From CAZMVU01 sp964569295 (lineage in GTDB: Bacteria > Hydrogenedentota > Hydrogenedentia > Hydrogenedentales > JAGMZX01): a stretch of 64,000 nucleotides of DNA. Made by a program: the position numbers and the translations under genes. The notes under the pieces were generated by a model that was not told the DNA's origin, did no database searches, and was given only the letters and a program-made list of their open reading frames with translations. The first letter of the stretch is position 1; each line of letters opens with the position of its first letter. Shown here one piece after another: positions 60,529-64,000 of this stretch. The stretch spans positions 1 to 64,000 of the forward strand of contig CAZMVU010000001.1 of NCBI GenBank assembly GCA_964569295.1, read 5' to 3'.

Positions 60529-61842
60529 TCAGATATGCCACGGCTCGCGCATACTGCGGTCCAGCAAGCGGGCCGCGTCGGCGTCGCCGGCGATTACTTC
60601 CTTCGCCGGATCCCACGTGAGGTCGCGGTGCAGGAACATGGCGATGTTGCCCAGGTGCGCGATGGCAATGGCGCGGTGGGCCACTTCGATGGGCGTGATC
60701 GTTTTTGCCCGCGAATGGATGCAGTCAAGCCAGTTGCGCGCGTGGTTATTGCTCTCATACAGCCGGACGGCGTCTCGGCCGGGCGGCGCAGATTGCAGCG
60801 TTTCCGGTTCGGTTTCCCAGCCGCTGCGGTCAACCCACACACGCCCCTCACTGCCGATGAACGTAGCGCCACCGCGGTTCTTGTTCGACACATGCATCGT
60901 GAAGCCCTTCGGTGCGACGGGGCTGGCGCCCGGCGCAAAGACCGCCTCGAAGGCATAGTCTGTCGCCGCGTTCCACAGGCCGTCTGTGGGAAAGCTTCCC
61001 TGGGCGTTGCGAATGGCGGTGGGGCCTGTGTATTCCGTGCCCATGCCCCAATTCGCGATGTCGCAATGGTGGGCCGCCCAGTCGGTAAGTTGCCCGCCCG
61101 AATATTCGAGAATCCACCGGAAGTCCCAATGGCACCGCTTCTCCGTATAGGGGGCCGCCAACGCCGGGCCGAGCCAAAGGTCGTAGTCGAAGCCTTCGGG
61201 GATGGGCATCTCCGGCTGCGGCGGGCACGAGGGCCCCGTCGGCAATCCGACCTCGACCCGCTCAACCGTGCCGATGAGCCCGCTGCGTACCACCTCGCAC
61301 GCACGGCGGAAATGCTCCTGCGACCGCTGCCAGCTCCCTGTCTGCCACACAGTGCCGTAGCGTTCGACAGCATCGCACATGGCCCGGCCCTGGGGGATGG
61401 TCAATGCAAGCGGTTTCTCCGCATAAATATCGTAGCCCTTCTTCGCCGCGGCAATGGCGGGGATGGCGTGCCAGTGGTCCGGCACGGCAATGGACACCAC
61501 GTCAATGTCGTCGTGTTCGAGGAGCTCGCGGAAGTCGTTGTAGTCCGCGCAATCCGTATTGCTATAGCGCCGGTCCACGATCTCCTTCGCGTTCTGGCGA
61601 TGGTCCCGGTCCACATCGCACACTGCCACCACGTGGAACTCCCGAATGCCAAGGAAGCCCTTCATGTTGCCTGTGCCCTGGCTGCCCACGCCGATGCAGC
61701 CCATGTTCAACCGGTTGCTCGGCGCCGTGTGACCGCCGCGCCCGAGCGCCTTCGCCGGCATGATGTACGGAAATGCCACAACTCCCGCCGACAAGGAAGC
61801 CGTGCGTTGCAGGAAACGGCGGCGGTTTATCTTGGCGCCCAT
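60529..61842 (-). CDS. Tat-exported Gfo/Idh/MocA family oxidoreductase
   Basis: A 437-aa NAD(P)-dependent sugar oxidoreductase. The N-terminus has a twin-arginine signal (NRRRFLQRTASLSAGVVAFP), so it folds with its cofactor inside and acts outside. The Rossmann start is MGCIGVGSQGTGNM and the catalytic Lys is in YAEKPLALT. The C-terminal part contains WAAHHCDIANWGMG. Such secreted members are very common in Planctomycetota and Hydrogenedentota. AAAGG lies 8 bases before the ATG. It is first in the operon with the HEAT-repeat protein and the xylanase. Confidence 0.93.
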   Translation of the reverse strand: MGAKINRRRFLQRTASLSAGVVAFPYIMPAKALGRGGHTAPSNRLNMGCIGVGSQGTGNMKGFLGIREFHVVAVCDVDRDHRQNAKEIVDRRYSNTDCADYNDFRELLEHDDIDVVSIAVPDHWHAIPAIAAAKKGYDIYAEKPLALTIPQGRAMCDAVERYGTVWQTGSWQRSQEHFRRACEVVRSGLIGTVERVEVGLPTGPSCPPQPEMPIPEGFDYDLWLGPALAAPYTEKRCHWDFRWILEYSGGQLTDWAAHHCDIANWGMGTEYTGPTAIRNAQGSFPTDGLWNAATDYAFEAVFAPGASPVAPKGFTMHVSNKNRGGATFIGSEGRVWVDRSGWETEPETLQSAPPGRDAVRLYESNNHARNWLDCIHSRAKTITPIEVAHRAIAIAHLGNIAMFLHRDLTWDPAKEVIAGDADAARLLDRSMREPWHI

Positions 61843-62050
61843 CGAATAACCTTTCTCTTGTCATGGCGAAGCAAAGAGAAATAGTATGCAGGGGACATAA
61901 AGCGCGTCCGCGCGTGCGCATTCTACTTCTGCATGCTCCGTCTTGCCCTGACCAGCGAAATGCCAGCCAGAAATCGCATCGACAGTATCTTCGCAATGCC
62001 CGGCCAATTCAAGAAGCGAGCCAGACGGGCGCCATCCGCCCAGAAAACCG

Positions 62051-62079
62051 TTGACTATGGCAATGGTGCACCCTATTAT
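62051..62079 (+). promoter_or_regulatory. Sigma70-like promoter of the protease/TPR gene
   Basis: TTGACT (62051-62056), a 17-base spacer and TATTAT (62074-62079) are close to consensus. Transcription would start near 62086, about 27 bases before the ATG. This is one of the two best promoters in the window. Confidence 0.7.
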
Positions 62080-62112
62080 ACGTGGTGGAAAAAGCCGGAT
62101 ATCCCCTTGCCC

Positions 62113-63390
62113 ATGAAACAGTTAGCTTGCATAGCGTTGTTGCTCGGCCCACTCCTGGCGTTGCCGGGGACAGCCGCACCGGATCTCGCGGAGGTAATCG
62201 CGCGCAATGAGCCGTGCGTCGTGGTCATTCACGGCTCACGCACATCGAACGGCGCCGAGGTGCAAAGCAGCGGCTGCGTCATCAATGCGCAAGGCCATGT
62301 GCTTACCACTGCCCACCAGATTAACGGGGTCGAGCAATTCGAGGGGACCTTCTCGGATGGCCGCACCACTCCCCTGGATTTGATCGCCGTTGATGAGGGA
62401 CGCGAGATTGCCCTGCTCCAAGCCCACGGCGAGTTCGACGTGTTTCCCACCGTGGGAGACCCGAATACACTGCGTAACGGCGATACACTGATCTCCATTG
62501 CGGCGCCGCGCAGCCTTGATTTCACCGCGGTCACCGGGCGGGTCGCCAACACCCGCAGCACGCTGCGGGACTATCCCGTGCTGCTCGCCGACATACGCGC
62601 CGCACCCGGTTCGAGCGGCGGTCCGGTCTTTGACGAAAACGGGGTGCTCGTCGGCCTGATCATCGGCAAGCTGCGCAACGAAGAATGGCTTATCGCCGTA
62701 AACCGCATCGACAACGCCCTGGAGCTCATGGATACCTTCGGCGTCCCCTTGCCCGGCGCGCCGCCCCCGCAGGCCAATGAGACCCTCCTGCCCGCGGCCG
62801 GCATCTCCCCCCGCGAGTTGCGCGCCATCGAGGCCTACAACCGCGGGGTCGCCGCCCGGTCCCACGAGGAGAAAACCCGCGCCTACCAGGATGCGATCAC
62901 CCTGATGCCCGATTTTTATCGCGCCTGGTTCAACCTTGGGGTCGCGTTCGCCCGGGACAGTGCATGGGAGCAGGCCGAAAAGGCCTACCGCCGCGCCCGC
63001 CAATTGCGCCCCGAGGCCGTCGAGCCCGCCCAGAACCTGGGACGGCTGTATTTGGCCCAGAACCGCCTCGACAAGGCCGCCAGCGCCTTCGAACACGCCC
63101 TCGAGATCGAACCCGAAAGCGCCCAATCTTTCAATGATCTTGGTGAAGCCTACCGCCGGCAAGGCAAGACCAACGCCGCACTCGAAGCGTTTCGCAACGC
63201 TATCGAGCACGACTCCACCTATGCCCTCGCCCACTACAACCTGGGCCTCCTGCACGCTGCACTCGGCAACGAGGCACAGGCCGTGCAGGCCTTCCAGGCC
63301 TACCTGACACACCGCGGCGACGCCCCGGATGCGCGGGAGGTTCGTCAGTGGATTCGCAGGCTCGAATCCAGACAGAAGCGCACGCAGTAA
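62113..63390 (+). CDS. Secreted trypsin-like serine protease with TPR repeats
   Basis: A 425-aa protein with a signal peptide (MKQLACIALLLGPLLALPGTAA). Residues about 25-235 are an HtrA/trypsin-like domain with His68 (LTTAHQI) and Ser168 in GSSGGP. The expected catalytic Asp position is Glu99 (REIALLQ where DLALLK is usual), so activity may be lowered. Residues about 260-420 hold about four to five TPR repeats (AWFNLGVAFARDSAWEQAE). No PDZ domain is present. I took the ATG at 62113 because the promoter lies just upstream; the longer frame has no signal sequence. A kinase gene follows 51 bases downstream. Confidence 0.82.
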   Translation: MKQLACIALLLGPLLALPGTAAPDLAEVIARNEPCVVVIHGSRTSNGAEVQSSGCVINAQGHVLTTAHQINGVEQFEGTFSDGRTTPLDLIAVDEGREIALLQAHGEFDVFPTVGDPNTLRNGDTLISIAAPRSLDFTAVTGRVANTRSTLRDYPVLLADIRAAPGSSGGPVFDENGVLVGLIIGKLRNEEWLIAVNRIDNALELMDTFGVPLPGAPPPQANETLLPAAGISPRELRAIEAYNRGVAARSHEEKTRAYQDAITLMPDFYRAWFNLGVAFARDSAWEQAEKAYRRARQLRPEAVEPAQNLGRLYLAQNRLDKAASAFEHALEIEPESAQSFNDLGEAYRRQGKTNAALEAFRNAIEHDSTYALAHYNLGLLHAALGNEAQAVQAFQAYLTHRGDAPDAREVRQWIRRLESRQKRTQ

Positions 63391-63441
63391 CAACACAAAG
63401 CGATACAAAAGAATGATAATCGACAACAGGGGCCGCTCGCT

Positions 63442-64000
63442 GTGAGCCACAATCAAACGCCAAAACGGCTCGGACGCTATGAAATCGTTCGCGAACTTGG
63501 CAAAGGCGCCATGGGGATCGTGTACGAAGGACGCGACCCGAACATCAACCGGCGCGTCGCCATAAAAACCGCGCGCCGTGATGTTATGGACGCTTCCACC
63601 AATGCCGACGAAATGCTGGAGCGGTTCTTGCGCGAGGCGCGCGCTGCCGGCGGTCTCAGCCACCCAAACATCATTACCATCTACGACGCGGACGAGGAAG
63701 ACGGGATTGCCTATATCGCGATGGAATACCTGGAAGGCGGTGATCTGCGCGATCTGATCGAGCAGCGCTACAAGATCGCCCCCCAAGAGACAGTCGAGAT
63801 GGGTGCCAAAATCTGCGAAGCCCTCGCCTGCGCCCATGAACACGGCATTGTGCATCGCGACATCAAGCCGGCCAATATCCTCCTGCCGTCGAATGCACCT
63901 TTGAAAGTGGCGGATTTCGGCATCGCCCATGTTCAGGATTCGACCCTCACACAAGACGGTGCGCTCATCGGCACGCCCTTTTACATGAGCCCGGAGCAGT
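63442..64000 (+). CDS. Serine/threonine protein kinase, partial (window edge)
   Basis: The frame runs to the end of the window without a stop; 186 codons are visible. It is a Hanks-type kinase: glycine loop LGKGAMGIVYEG, the VAIKTARR lysine, catalytic loop HEHGIVHRDIKPANILL, DFGIAH, and the start of the activation segment with GTPFYMSPEQ. The start is GTG (first residues MSHNQTPKRLGRYEIV). In such bacteria these kinases often carry membrane and sensor domains downstream, which cannot be seen here. It lies 51 bases after the protease/TPR gene. Confidence 0.9.
   Translation, partial: MSHNQTPKRLGRYEIVRELGKGAMGIVYEGRDPNINRRVAIKTARRDVMDASTNADEMLERFLREARAAGGLSHPNIITIYDADEEDGIAYIAMEYLEGGDLRDLIEQRYKIAPQETVEMGAKICEALACAHEHGIVHRDIKPANILLPSNAPLKVADFGIAHVQDSTLTQDGALIGTPFYMSPEQ

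Noticed and set aside
62236..63954. 572-codon open frame antisense to the protease/TPR and kinase genes
   Set aside because: Glycine/valine-rich shadow frame crossing two well-supported genes and their gap.

Overview
The window is GC-rich bacterial chromosome from a Gram-negative-type cell. Two genes look like lipopolysaccharide-core kinases, there are many lipoprotein signal peptides with Leu-x-Gly-Cys lipoboxes, and one oxidoreductase carries a Tat signal. Secreted or lipid-anchored glycoside hydrolases, a DUF4091 protein, a sialidase-like protein and a HEAT-repeat protein beside a Tat-exported Gfo/Idh/MocA oxidoreductase resemble the gene content of Hydrogenedentota, Planctomycetota and related polysaccharide degraders. 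That placement is an inference from gene content; no rRNA gene or decisive marker lies in the window. I saw no tRNA, rRNA, CRISPR array or intact insertion sequence.

Layout. 1-4000: a rhaT-like rhamnose symporter facing an SSS-family sodium symporter, then a small secreted protein. 4000-8400: a DUF4091 glycosidase-like protein, a receiver domain that has lost its phosphorylation residues, and small envelope or zinc-ribbon proteins. 8500-18110: a probable operon read leftward from one promoter. That promoter has a perfect palindrome over its -10 box. The operon holds a 67-aa protein, a leucine-rich-repeat lipoprotein and two giant paralogous lipoproteins built from BACON/Ig-like repeats around a von Willebrand A domain. 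18300-25000: thiolase, a secreted beta-propeller, two tandem Kdo/WaaP-like kinases, a membrane-anchored protein and pyrG.

25400-29600: glycogen branching enzyme next to amylosucrase, a pair that could turn sucrose directly into branched alpha-glucan. 29700-39300: a membrane sulfatase-fold protein with a degraded metal site, secA overlapping a transglutaminase gene, and a two-gene ABC exporter. 39350-44720: housekeeping genes (yjbQ, prfA, rpmE, leuA, a HAD hydrolase, bpt). 45000-51950: sialidase-like protein, hflX, an ABM monooxygenase, a Nudix hydrolase, a DUF3592-like membrane protein, an MtfA-type peptidase and a TIM-barrel lipoprotein.

52580-61850: a carbohydrate region with a GH2 beta-galactosidase and an EEP-family lipoprotein on the plus strand, facing a Gfo/Idh/MocA, HEAT-repeat and GH10 xylanase operon on the minus strand. 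62050-64000: a trypsin-like/TPR protein behind a strong promoter, then a Ser/Thr kinase cut by the window edge.

Points most worth a second look: the palindrome-controlled vWA/LRR lipoprotein operon; two pseudo-enzymes (receiver and sulfatase); a 67-bp dispersed repeat present twice, one copy beside a 54-nt near-perfect hairpin; interleaved inverted repeats between the first two transporters; and the 61-bp secA/transglutaminase overlap.
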